Source: Candidatus Sodaliphilus fimicaballi (GTDB lineage: Bacteria; Bacteroidota; Bacteroidia; Bacteroidales; Muribaculaceae). Taken from it: 8,928 nt of DNA. The notes under the pieces were generated by a model. That model ran no database searches and was not told the DNA's origin. It saw only the letters and a list, made by a program, of their open reading frames with translations. The position numbers and the translations under genes were made by a program. How positions within the stretch are numbered: position 1 is the first letter of the stretch; each line of letters opens with the position of its first letter. Location: NCBI GenBank assembly GCA_018065165.1, contig JAGHTV010000370.1, positions 1 to 8,928 on the forward strand. Reading direction: 5' to 3'. This document shows positions 1-6,380 of the stretch, piece after piece.

Positions 1-1
1 G

Positions 2-2047
2 AACTACGGCGAGAGCGTTTTCCCAGTCAACTCAGGCATGAAGGCCTACTTCCCTAACGGTGACATTTGGCCGTCGGACGAACAAGAACGTCTCTTCAGC
101 ATCGAACGCAGCGTGCTGGCCTACGACATGTATATGGCCGACGGCACAGTGTCGGTAGTCGAGACCCCTGCAACCCGGGCAGGAGAGACCCACAAGTGTA
201 CCATCGTGGGCTTCAACCCTAACGGTTCGCAAGTATCCAGCGCCACCACCTACGAACCCACCAACGCAATCTCGTCGCCCATGGGTTACGAATTCAGGTT
301 TGAATACACCAAGATAGGCAAACATGCATTCATGGACTCGGAAATTAAATCTGCGCTGCTCAAGAATCTCACCAGCCTCACCACTATAGGCGACGAGGCT
401 TTTTACAACAGCAAGTTGGGAGTCATCAGTTTGCCCAAGAACTTGACCACCCTGGGCCAGGCAGTGTTCCGCCATACGATATTTCTGACTCAGATTCAGG
501 TGAGCAGCGGGAACAACAACTTCTGGACCGATGACGGCATCCTGTACGGCAAGGGTATCACAGGCAACAGTGAACTTGTGTGTGTACCCTTCCGCAAGGA
601 ATACCACACCGTTAATGTGCAACCTGTACACACCATACGCGAGTATGCATTCGAAGGCTTCCAGTGGAGCAACTGTGCCATCCATATCCCGTATGGCCTC
701 AAGGAAATCAAGAGTCACGCGTTTGAAAAGACTAACATTCACTCCTACCTCAACATACCCTCGTCGGTGACCATCCTGCACACTGACTGGATGTATAACT
801 GCTGGTTTACAAAGGATGCAGAGTTTGTCATGAACATCTCTAACAAGACAACAATGAGCAGCGCCGATCTCAATGCCACCAATGTGGGTATTGATGCAGG
901 CGCTAAACTCTATGTGCCTCGCGAGGTGGTGGCCGATTACAAGGCAAGCAAGACATGGAGCAAATTTACATCGGTCAACCCCGACTACAAAACCGCCTAT
1001 GACTTCATGCTTAATGTCTATTACACCGTTACCAGCAGCAACAAAACCACAATCAACGGGACTAACTATGACGGTACATTGAAGGTAGTGCATGGAATGG
1101 GCAGTCTAAATGCCAAGGTCGCAGTGAAGGCTACATCTAATGACGGAAAAGTCTATGCCCCCACACGCATCGACACCGATGCCTTCCGCGGCGCCAGCGT
1201 TACCGATATAGACCTGGATTACACCGTATCATCGTTTGCTACTGATGCCCTGACCAATGCCTCTTTGCTCAAGAATGTGACCCTGCTCAACACGTCAAGC
1301 ATAACGTGGGACGGTAAGTTCTTTGGCAACAACGCAAGTGGATTCACCTTCTGGGTAAAACACACTATGTTTAACGGCATGTACACCTCGGCACTCAAGA
1401 ACTGGGACATGGGCAGCGGCAAGACAGGTATCGACTTCCTGGCTCCTTACATCCAGAGCACATACGACAACGCCACATTCTCATGTGCAGTTCCCGTGAC
1501 ATTCAGCGGCAGCGGTCTCAGTGCCTATTATGTAACCAGCGGCACAGGCAACACCCTTAACACCAGCACAATCACCAGTGTCGCAGCTGGCACAGGTGTT
1601 GTGGTAACCGGAATCAAAAACGGTGAAGTCTATCGCCTGCCCCGCGCGACAACCGGCAGCAACCCGGCTCGCAACCTGCTGGTGGGCGTTCCCGGCACCA
1701 CGGTTGATGTATATGGCGTAGATGGTGGTTACATCTGGAACACCGACAGCAAGAAGTTCGTTCGCCCCAGTCACAGTGGCAACTATGCACTCTCGGGTAC
1801 CAGCTACCTCAAGATACCCAGTGCACAGCAAGCAGGCTATCAGGAGTACTACCTTAGCCTGTGGCCCGCTCCCAACAAGAAGGGCGATGTGAACGGCGAC
1901 GGTGTAGTAGATATTGCCGATGTAAATGCTTGCATCGACATCATTCTAGGCTTGCAAAGCAAGAAGACTACTGCCGATATCAACGGCGATGGCACCGTTG
2001 ATGTAGCCGATATGAACGCAATTATCGACATCATCCTGGGCCTGTAA
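2..2047 (+). CDS. Secreted BspA-type leucine-rich-repeat protein with C-terminal dockerin (5' partial)
   Basis: The reading frame is open from base 2, so the start and any signal peptide lie upstream; the ATG at 38 is internal. Counting from that Met, residues about 92-255 carry BspA/LRR_5-type repeats of the form IGxxAF...IPxxLxxI (IGKHAF, IGDEAF, IREYAF, IKSHAF). The LYVPREVVADYKAS segment near 291 is typical of the end of such arrays in Bacteroidales. Another LRR unit (IDTDAFRGA) lies near 378. A beta-rich segment, about 480-610 (AVPVTFSGSG, GTGVVVTGI, YALSGTSYLKI), resembles the module found before the C-terminus of many Bacteroidales secreted proteins. Residues 614-669 are a type I dockerin: two F-hand repeats with calcium ligands D617/N619/D621/D625/D628 and D647/N649/D651/D655/D658, each followed by IDIILGL. 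Inferred role: a surface or secreted adhesion or scaffold protein. No catalytic domain is visible in the part present. Confidence 0.9.
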   Translation, partial: NYGESVFPVNSGMKAYFPNGDIWPSDEQERLFSIERSVLAYDMYMADGTVSVVETPATRAGETHKCTIVGFNPNGSQVSSATTYEPTNAISSPMGYEFRFEYTKIGKHAFMDSEIKSALLKNLTSLTTIGDEAFYNSKLGVISLPKNLTTLGQAVFRHTIFLTQIQVSSGNNNFWTDDGILYGKGITGNSELVCVPFRKEYHTVNVQPVHTIREYAFEGFQWSNCAIHIPYGLKEIKSHAFEKTNIHSYLNIPSSVTILHTDWMYNCWFTKDAEFVMNISNKTTMSSADLNATNVGIDAGAKLYVPREVVADYKASKTWSKFTSVNPDYKTAYDFMLNVYYTVTSSNKTTINGTNYDGTLKVVHGMGSLNAKVAVKATSNDGKVYAPTRIDTDAFRGASVTDIDLDYTVSSFATDALTNASLLKNVTLLNTSSITWDGKFFGNNASGFTFWVKHTMFNGMYTSALKNWDMGSGKTGIDFLAPYIQSTYDNATFSCAVPVTFSGSGLSAYYVTSGTGNTLNTSTITSVAAGTGVVVTGIKNGEVYRLPRATTGSNPARNLLVGVPGTTVDVYGVDGGYIWNTDSKKFVRPSHSGNYALSGTSYLKIPSAQQAGYQEYYLSLWPAPNKKGDVNGDGVVDIADVNACIDIILGLQSKKTTADINGDGTVDVADMNAIIDIILGL

Positions 2048-2052
2048 TAAAA

Positions 2053-2108
2053 GTTTAATCGTTTACAGGTTTTGTGGGTTAATAGGTTAACCGTTTACAG
2101 GGTTTAGT
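2053..2108. repeat. Degenerate 8-bp tandem repeat (consensus GKTTANNN, 7 units)
   Basis: Starting six bases after the stop codon, the sequence divides into seven consecutive octamers: gtttaatc, gtttacag, gttttgtg, ggttaata, ggttaacc, gtttacag, ggtttagt. Two units are identical (2061-2068 and 2093-2100), and unit five is part of the 8-bp palindrome GGTTAACC (2085-2092). The phase never slips. No function is recognised. It sits between the dockerin gene and the promoter of the next cluster. Confidence 0.6.
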
Positions 2109-2110
2109 TG

Positions 2111-2129
2111 TCCGAGGCGGTGCCTCGGA
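2111..2129. other. Perfect GC-rich hairpin in intergenic DNA
   Basis: TCCGAGGC, loop GGT, GCCTCGGA form an 8-bp perfect stem with a 3-nt loop. It lies 64 bases beyond the dockerin stop and about 35 bases before the predicted promoter of the next cluster. No T-run follows on the plus strand, so it is not a classical intrinsic terminator. It may still protect the upstream mRNA 3' end, or be a single unit of a REP-like palindrome family, since its short-loop shape resembles the hairpins at 6272-6351. Confidence 0.6.
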
Positions 2130-2164
2130 ATGGGATAGTCAAGCGTGTAAAAATGGTCGTTATG

Positions 2165-2196
2165 CTTGTGTAGTTGTGATAATTGTTGTAATTTCG
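2165..2196 (+). promoter_or_regulatory. Candidate Bacteroidetes promoter for the RSH/SpoIIE/STAS cluster
   Basis: CTTG at 2165-2168 (3 of 4 with TTTG) is followed after 20 bp by TAATTTCG at 2189-2196 (one mismatch to TAnnTTTG). This spacing fits the known Bacteroidetes -33/-7 arrangement. Transcription would begin near 2200-2203, giving a leader of about 20 nt before the ATG at 2223. Both boxes are imperfect, so the call is moderate. Confidence 0.4.
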
Positions 2197-2222
2197 CACT
2201 TGGTATATTATGCCACATTATT

Positions 2223-3008
2223 ATGACTGAACAAGAACTGAAAAATACCCAAATTGTCAATTCGTGCCTCGACGCATTACTGCAGTGGGAAGCCACAGGT
2301 GTTGCTCCGTGCGACGATGTCGAGACCTATCTGCACCATATTCTTGACGAGGTTACTCCCATTGCCGAACAGCTGGGCCTGCACCGAGAGCAGCGCGACA
2401 TCCAGGACCTTGTTGTAAAGTTGGGATACCCCGAGGACTACAAGCGCATCAAGCAGTTGCGACTGGAGAGCGAGATGACCTGTGAGATGGTCTTCCGCAC
2501 GTTTGCACTGCCCATCAAGGCGATGCTCGACGATATGGGTATCGAGTATGACTTCCAGTATCGCATGAAGTCCATCTTCAGCATTTGGCGTAAGATACGC
2601 GCTAAGAACAAGCACTTCGACGATGTGTATGACCTCTTTGCCACACGCATTATTTACAAGCCAAAGCCTGTGGTTGAACCGCTGCCCATGGTTGCGGCTA
2701 ACGAGCTCGACTCCCTGGGCGAGGTCAATAATGCTAAGCAATGGCAACTCGACAATATGGATGTTGAGAAATTCTACTGCTGGCGCATATATACCGTCAT
2801 CTCAATGCTTTATCGCATTCATCCCGACCGCATTAGGAACTGGATTACCACACCACGCCCCTCGGGCTACCAGGCACTGCAGTTCACCGTCATGGGACCT
2901 GATTGCAACTGGATTGAAATACAGATACGCTCTGAACGCATGAACTACGAGGCCGAGCATGGCCAGGCTGCTCACTGGAAGTACAAGCAGCAACAAAAGA
3001 AGTATTAA
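2223..3008 (+). CDS. RelA/SpoT-type (p)ppGpp synthetase-domain protein lacking HD, TGS and ACT domains
   Basis: The protein has 261 residues, whereas long RSH enzymes have roughly 700 or more. Residues about 43-110 (EVTPIAEQLGLHREQRDI...) match the linker that normally follows the HD hydrolase domain, so this looks like an internal piece of a long Rel/SpoT protein rather than a typical small alarmone synthetase. The synthetase domain spans about 112-256: RMKSIFSIWRKI (114-125), FDDVYDLFATRI with the likely catalytic Asp137, GYQ with guanine-stacking Tyr216, EIQIRS with catalytic Glu232, and AAHWKYK near the C-terminus. The RxKD/RxRD motif position reads RIRN (203-206), and the usual GYxSLH reads GYQALQ, so a conserved Asp and His are replaced by Asn and Gln. 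An extra segment of about 30 residues (148-180) separates the two halves. Expected role: transfer of pyrophosphate from ATP to GDP/GTP in the cytoplasm, if active. The ATG at 2223 is chosen over an in-frame TTG at 2166 because the family homology begins after it and the TTG would precede the predicted transcription start. It is the first gene of the cluster. Confidence 0.85.
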   Translation: MTEQELKNTQIVNSCLDALLQWEATGVAPCDDVETYLHHILDEVTPIAEQLGLHREQRDIQDLVVKLGYPEDYKRIKQLRLESEMTCEMVFRTFALPIKAMLDDMGIEYDFQYRMKSIFSIWRKIRAKNKHFDDVYDLFATRIIYKPKPVVEPLPMVAANELDSLGEVNNAKQWQLDNMDVEKFYCWRIYTVISMLYRIHPDRIRNWITTPRPSGYQALQFTVMGPDCNWIEIQIRSERMNYEAEHGQAAHWKYKQQQKKY

Positions 3009-3026
3009 TCACACAATCTTATAGCC

Positions 3027-5252
3027 ATGAATAAGATTTTAGGCATTAGGAACCTCATCAACATATCGCTAGCCGTGATGCTCATAGGCGGCATCGTCTT
3101 TGCATCGGGTTTTGGCATTTGCCTGTATTTGGCACAGCAAGAGGTGTCGCGTGAGGCCGACATGAAGATCGAGACCAATATCGACTACATTCAGTCATAT
3201 GTAGATGGTCAGTTGCAACGCGTCGAGGATGCTGCCTACACTTTGCTGAGCACCAGGTTTGGCAATGCTGTGCGTGAAAATGACTCTACTGCACGCGTCG
3301 TTATCGACTATGACACCTTCAAGAGACCGTCTCCACAAGAGATATTCATGATGCTCAACAAGTTCTTGGATGTCAATCCTCAAGCGTGTGGCATTGCTGT
3401 GGGGCTCGAGTCCGAGGTATATTCTACCCCCGACCAGCCAAATGGTTTTGCTGCCTATGTGACCAATGTGGGCGGACAAAAGGAACAGTTAAGCCTGGGT
3501 GCCATTCACAACTTCAGGGAGAAGGCGTGGTACCGTAACGCTAAGGTTGCGGGCAAGGCCATGTGGAGCAACCCCTTCCGCGAGACTAGTCATGGCAAGG
3601 TGGTAACCTGTTACAGCATTCCACTCCTGGACAATAATAACAATTTACTTGGTGTTCTTGCTATCGATATTGACACTGAGGCGTTTAGAAACAAGTGCAA
3701 TGCCGTGTCACCTTTCCCCAATAGTGTGGTTACAATGACCGACCGCAACTTCCGCTTTGTGGCTCACCCCGACACCTCTCTGCTCCTTATGAATGTAGAG
3801 CAGGTGGCTAGGTATGACACCAGCGATTTTAATGACAGTGTAAAGGGGATGATGCTCGCTCACAAGAGCGGTCATCACACTATGCGCAACTCTCAGGGCG
3901 ACGATATTCTATTCTACTTTACATCAATAAAACGCTCGGGTTGGACCATTGCCATTGAGTGCCCCGAGGCATCGGTGTTTGGCAACATCGACCGCATGCG
4001 TCGCGACACCATCTTCATCGCTTTGGTCAGCATCCTTATCATGATTGTATGCTTCGTGTGGTTATTCCGCCGTTTGCAGGGTGTGGCATTGTCCAAGGCT
4101 GGCATGGAGCGTGAACTTGAGATTGCTTCGGGCATTCAGCGTGGCATGCTGCCAGACTCTAGCACACCATTCCCACAACGCGACGACCTCGATGTGTGTG
4201 GCTACATTAACCCTGCCAAGTCGGTGGGAGGGGACTTGTATGACTACTTCATACGCGACAATAGACTATACTTCTGCATAGGCGATGTATCGGGCAAGGG
4301 TGTTCCCGCATCGCTATTTATGGCTGTGGTTCACACGCTGTTCCGCAACCTGAGTCTGCACGATGACAATCCTGCTAGCATCATGTCGTCAATGAACGAG
4401 GCCCTGTGCCGTGGCAACAAGCACAACATGTTCTGCACAATGTATATGGGTGTTCTCAATTTGTCAACTGGCAATCTGCTTTATTGCAACGCTGGCCATT
4501 GTGCTCCCATATTGCGACATGGTGAGAACCTTGCGACGCTAGACGTGAGCATCAACATTGCATTGGGCGTCATCGAGGGATTTCCCTATAAGGGTCAGGA
4601 GATTAACTTGAGTACGGGCGATGCCGTGTTCCTGTATACCGATGGCGTGACCGAGGCCGAGAACGAGACCAAGGAACTCTATGGCGATAAGCAGGTGATA
4701 AGTGCATTGCGTTATGCCTTCATGAAGGCACACCAAACTGCATCTGGCGTCATCGACGCTATGGTCAACTCCATAAGTCGCCATGTGGGCGAGGCTGTAC
4801 AGAGCGACGATATAACCATGCTCATGATATCTTACAGCGGACCATCAAACCACGCTTTGCGCATCGTGAACGATGTCAACGAGGTGACCAAACTCACTCC
4901 ATGGCTCGAAACAGTCATTGCCGATTATAAGATTCCACAAGATAAGGCGTTCAACCTCAACCTGGCCATTGAAGAGGCCGTAGTCAATGTGATAAGTTAT
5001 GCCTATGACAACAAGGAACAACCCATCAACATAGCGGCAACTCGCGAGGGAAAAGATCTGGTTGTAACCATTACCGACAATGGCAAGGCTTTTGACCCTA
5101 CCAAGGCCGAGCGTCCCAACCTGAATCTTCCCGTCGAGGAACGACCCATAGGCGGACTGGGCATTATGCTGGTGAACAAGATTGCCAGCAAGGTTGAGTA
5201 TCGCCGTGAAAACGAGAGCAATAAACTATCGCTCTACTTTAACATTAAATAA
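3027..5252 (+). CDS. Membrane Cache sensor fused to SpoIIE/RsbU PP2C phosphatase and RsbW-type ATPase domain
   Basis: The protein has 741 residues. A transmembrane helix at about 13-35 and another at about 328-347 enclose a periplasmic domain of about 290 residues with dCache signatures (EKAWYRNA...MWSNPFRE, then YSIPLLDNNNNLLGVLAIDID). No clear HAMP domain follows; a helix ending in ELEIASGIQRGMLP (363-376), typical of RsbU/SpoIIE regulators, leads into the PP2C domain (about 365-604). Metal-binding Asp residues are visible in VGGDLYD (D403), GDVSGKG (D420), YTDGVTE (D539) and SDDIT (D594/D595). Residues about 608-741 are a HATPase_c domain of the RsbW/SpoIIAB type, with N-box EEAVVN (E650, N654), G1 box DNG (D684-G686) and G2 box GGLGIML (709-715). 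Known for the families: PP2C dephosphorylates, and RsbW phosphorylates, a STAS protein. Having both in one chain with a sensor suggests signal-controlled switching of the STAS protein encoded 16 bp downstream. The ligand is unknown. Confidence 0.93.
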   Translation: MNKILGIRNLINISLAVMLIGGIVFASGFGICLYLAQQEVSREADMKIETNIDYIQSYVDGQLQRVEDAAYTLLSTRFGNAVRENDSTARVVIDYDTFKRPSPQEIFMMLNKFLDVNPQACGIAVGLESEVYSTPDQPNGFAAYVTNVGGQKEQLSLGAIHNFREKAWYRNAKVAGKAMWSNPFRETSHGKVVTCYSIPLLDNNNNLLGVLAIDIDTEAFRNKCNAVSPFPNSVVTMTDRNFRFVAHPDTSLLLMNVEQVARYDTSDFNDSVKGMMLAHKSGHHTMRNSQGDDILFYFTSIKRSGWTIAIECPEASVFGNIDRMRRDTIFIALVSILIMIVCFVWLFRRLQGVALSKAGMERELEIASGIQRGMLPDSSTPFPQRDDLDVCGYINPAKSVGGDLYDYFIRDNRLYFCIGDVSGKGVPASLFMAVVHTLFRNLSLHDDNPASIMSSMNEALCRGNKHNMFCTMYMGVLNLSTGNLLYCNAGHCAPILRHGENLATLDVSINIALGVIEGFPYKGQEINLSTGDAVFLYTDGVTEAENETKELYGDKQVISALRYAFMKAHQTASGVIDAMVNSISRHVGEAVQSDDITMLMISYSGPSNHALRIVNDVNEVTKLTPWLETVIADYKIPQDKAFNLNLAIEEAVVNVISYAYDNKEQPINIAATREGKDLVVTITDNGKAFDPTKAERPNLNLPVEERPIGGLGIMLVNKIASKVEYRRENESNKLSLYFNIK

Positions 5253-5268
5253 AAAAACACAAATAGAT

Positions 5269-5571
5269 ATGACACTCTTAATTACACCTGCTGGCGATAC
5301 AATCAACGCCGTGATATCAGGCCGACTCGATACAGCCAACTCTCAACTGTTTGCGGTAGAGATGCAACCTCTTATGGATGGTGCCGACAAGCACATCGTT
5401 CTCGACTGCTCTAAACTGGAGTTTGTATCATCGTCGGGCCTGCGACTCTTGCTCACTTTGCGCAAGCAGACCATTGCAATGGGTGGTGATGTTACTATCA
5501 AGAATGCCATCCCCGAGGTAATGCAGGTATTCACCATTACAGGTTTCTTCTCGCTCTTTAAGTTTGAGTAA
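5269..5571 (+). CDS. STAS-domain anti-anti-sigma factor (SpoIIAA/RsbV-like)
   Basis: The protein has 100 residues, a single STAS domain of normal length. Visible signatures are ISGRLDTANS (16-25) and LDCSKLEFVSSSGLRLLL (45-62). In SpoIIAA/RsbV the phosphorylated serine sits in a DSSG motif; here that motif reads SSSG, so Ser55 aligns with the phosphoserine and the preceding Asp is Ser54. The domain is the expected substrate of the phosphatase/kinase fusion just upstream, and the 16-bp gap implies co-translation. In classical partner switching the unphosphorylated form binds the anti-sigma factor; in Gram-negative bacteria STAS outputs can be other proteins. The ATG at 5269 is chosen because the STAS fold begins there and an A-rich stretch precedes it, as is common in Bacteroidetes. 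An earlier in-frame start would overlap the preceding gene. Confidence 0.93.
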   Translation: MTLLITPAGDTINAVISGRLDTANSQLFAVEMQPLMDGADKHIVLDCSKLEFVSSSGLRLLLTLRKQTIAMGGDVTIKNAIPEVMQVFTITGFFSLFKFE

Positions 5572-5583
5572 ACCCTTCGCCCA

Positions 5584-6051
5584 ATGACGGTTATACTTGA
5601 CACTCCCTTCAAGGTGCAGGCCGGGGACTACATGAAGCGTGTGTTCGCCATGTGGCTCTCGCGTCACGCGTGGTGGCTGTTGTTGTTGCTTGCTGCGTGT
5701 GCCTCGCTATGTGCTGTCGATGTCAAGTGGAGTGTCATTGCCTTCATCTTGTGCATTGCAGGCTTGATGATGCTTATGAGCCTGGTTTACTTCAACTATG
5801 CCTTCTCACCACTTGCCCGTTGGTCGGTAATGGAAAAGACCGCTGTAATCGACAAGGCGGGCTTACACTTCACATTTGAGCATCCCAAGATGAACGATCA
5901 TTTCATAAGCTGGAATGAAGTTACTCGCATCGACTTCAGGGCAGGAGCCACCCTGTTTCACTTAAAAGGAGCCAGCATCAACTTTGTGATGTTGCCCTCA
6001 CTTGATGCTGACCAAGCGAAAACTCTCAAGCAACTATATCTCAATAAATAA
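5584..6051 (+). CDS. Small two-helix inner-membrane protein, YcxB-like
   Basis: The protein has 155 residues. After a short cytosolic N-terminus, two hydrophobic helices lie at about 28-46 (starting RHAWWLLLLLA) and 49-72 (starting WSVIAFILCIAG). The hairpin leaves both ends on one side, probably the cytoplasm. Residues about 80-155 are beta-rich and end in an amphipathic helix (LDADQAKTLKQLYL); WNEVTRIDF followed by FVMLPSLD resembles the C-terminal domain of YcxB-like proteins, which has a PH-like character. The family has no settled function. It starts 12 bp after the STAS stop and is the last gene of the cluster, so it may be an effector or accessory of the signalling module. That link is inferred from position only. 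Confidence 0.7.
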   Translation: MTVILDTPFKVQAGDYMKRVFAMWLSRHAWWLLLLLAACASLCAVDVKWSVIAFILCIAGLMMLMSLVYFNYAFSPLARWSVMEKTAVIDKAGLHFTFEHPKMNDHFISWNEVTRIDFRAGATLFHLKGASINFVMLPSLDADQAKTLKQLYLNK

Positions 6052-6182
6052 TGTAAATGGCAAGCAACTTACTTTATCTTCTAGGGAAGAACGTAAAGGG
6101 ATAAAACCTTTATTCTCAGTCTATGGCTATAATGAGAAAGTATTCTTCATTAAGTCGCTAAAGATAGTCGAGTTATAAATAA

Positions 6183-6209
6183 CTTAGATAGCCTAGATAG
6201 CCTAGATAG
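6183..6209. repeat. 9-bp tandem repeat CYTAGATAG, 3 copies
   Basis: Three consecutive nonamers are cttagatag, cctagatag and cctagatag, followed by a decayed fourth beginning ctta. The unit differs at essentially one or two positions from the CCTAGAAAR unit repeated at 7630-7692, and both are on the same strand, one on each side of the serine protease gene. Confidence 0.75.
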
Positions 6210-6270
6210 CTTATCTCCCTCATAAATAAATAGCCAAAATGCGGCTGTGTCATAATGCAAGAATAGTCGG

Positions 6271-6366
6271 CGCGCTGTAAGCGCAGTGCCGCTATTAGCC
6301 CAGGGCAACGCCCTGGGTAACAGGTCGCAACGGGAAACGCCCTGCAAGGGCAAAAGATTTGTTACC
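6271..6366. repeat. Three-hairpin palindromic cluster, REP-like
   Basis: Three perfect short-loop hairpins follow one another: GCGCT-GTA-AGCGC (6272-6284), CCCAGGGC-AAC-GCCCTGGG (6299-6317) and GCCCT-GCA-AGGGC (6339-6351). An outer pair, GGTAACA (6316-6322) with TGTTACC (6360-6366), could enclose the third. All loops are exactly 3 nt. The composition is far more GC-rich than the flanking intergenic DNA. It ends 15 bases from the stop of the minus-strand protease gene. From memory, similar 'CCCAGGGC..GCCCTGGG' blocks recur in Bacteroidales intergenic DNA, but I cannot verify this here. No transposase gene is present in the window. Confidence 0.65.
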
Positions 6367-6380
6367 GCACAAAAACGCAT

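Larger units (their letters stand above)
6052..6380. other. Convergent intergenic region without a gene (329 bp)
   Basis: This gap separates the 3' ends of the plus-strand cluster and the minus-strand protease gene. I see no credible coding sequence. It holds a weak 6-bp inverted repeat (6094-6112, TAAAGG/CCTTTA), another weak one (6113-6138, TTCTCA/TGAGAA), the 9-bp tandem repeat at 6183-6209 and the palindromic cluster at 6271-6366. None of the hairpins has a following T-run on the strand that would need it, so how either transcript ends is unclear. Confidence 0.6.

Noticed and set aside
32..1093. Open frame of 353 codons on the minus strand
   Set aside because: It lies wholly antisense to the LRR/dockerin gene, which has recognisable repeats throughout; the translation matches no family I know and is best explained by codon bias.
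2166..2222. Upstream TTG start extending the RSH-like protein by 19 residues
   Set aside because: The extension is Cys-rich and unlike the family, and it would lie ahead of the predicted transcription start.
6094..6138. Possible intrinsic terminators of the plus-strand cluster
   Set aside because: Stems are only 6 bp and AT-rich, and no T-run follows.
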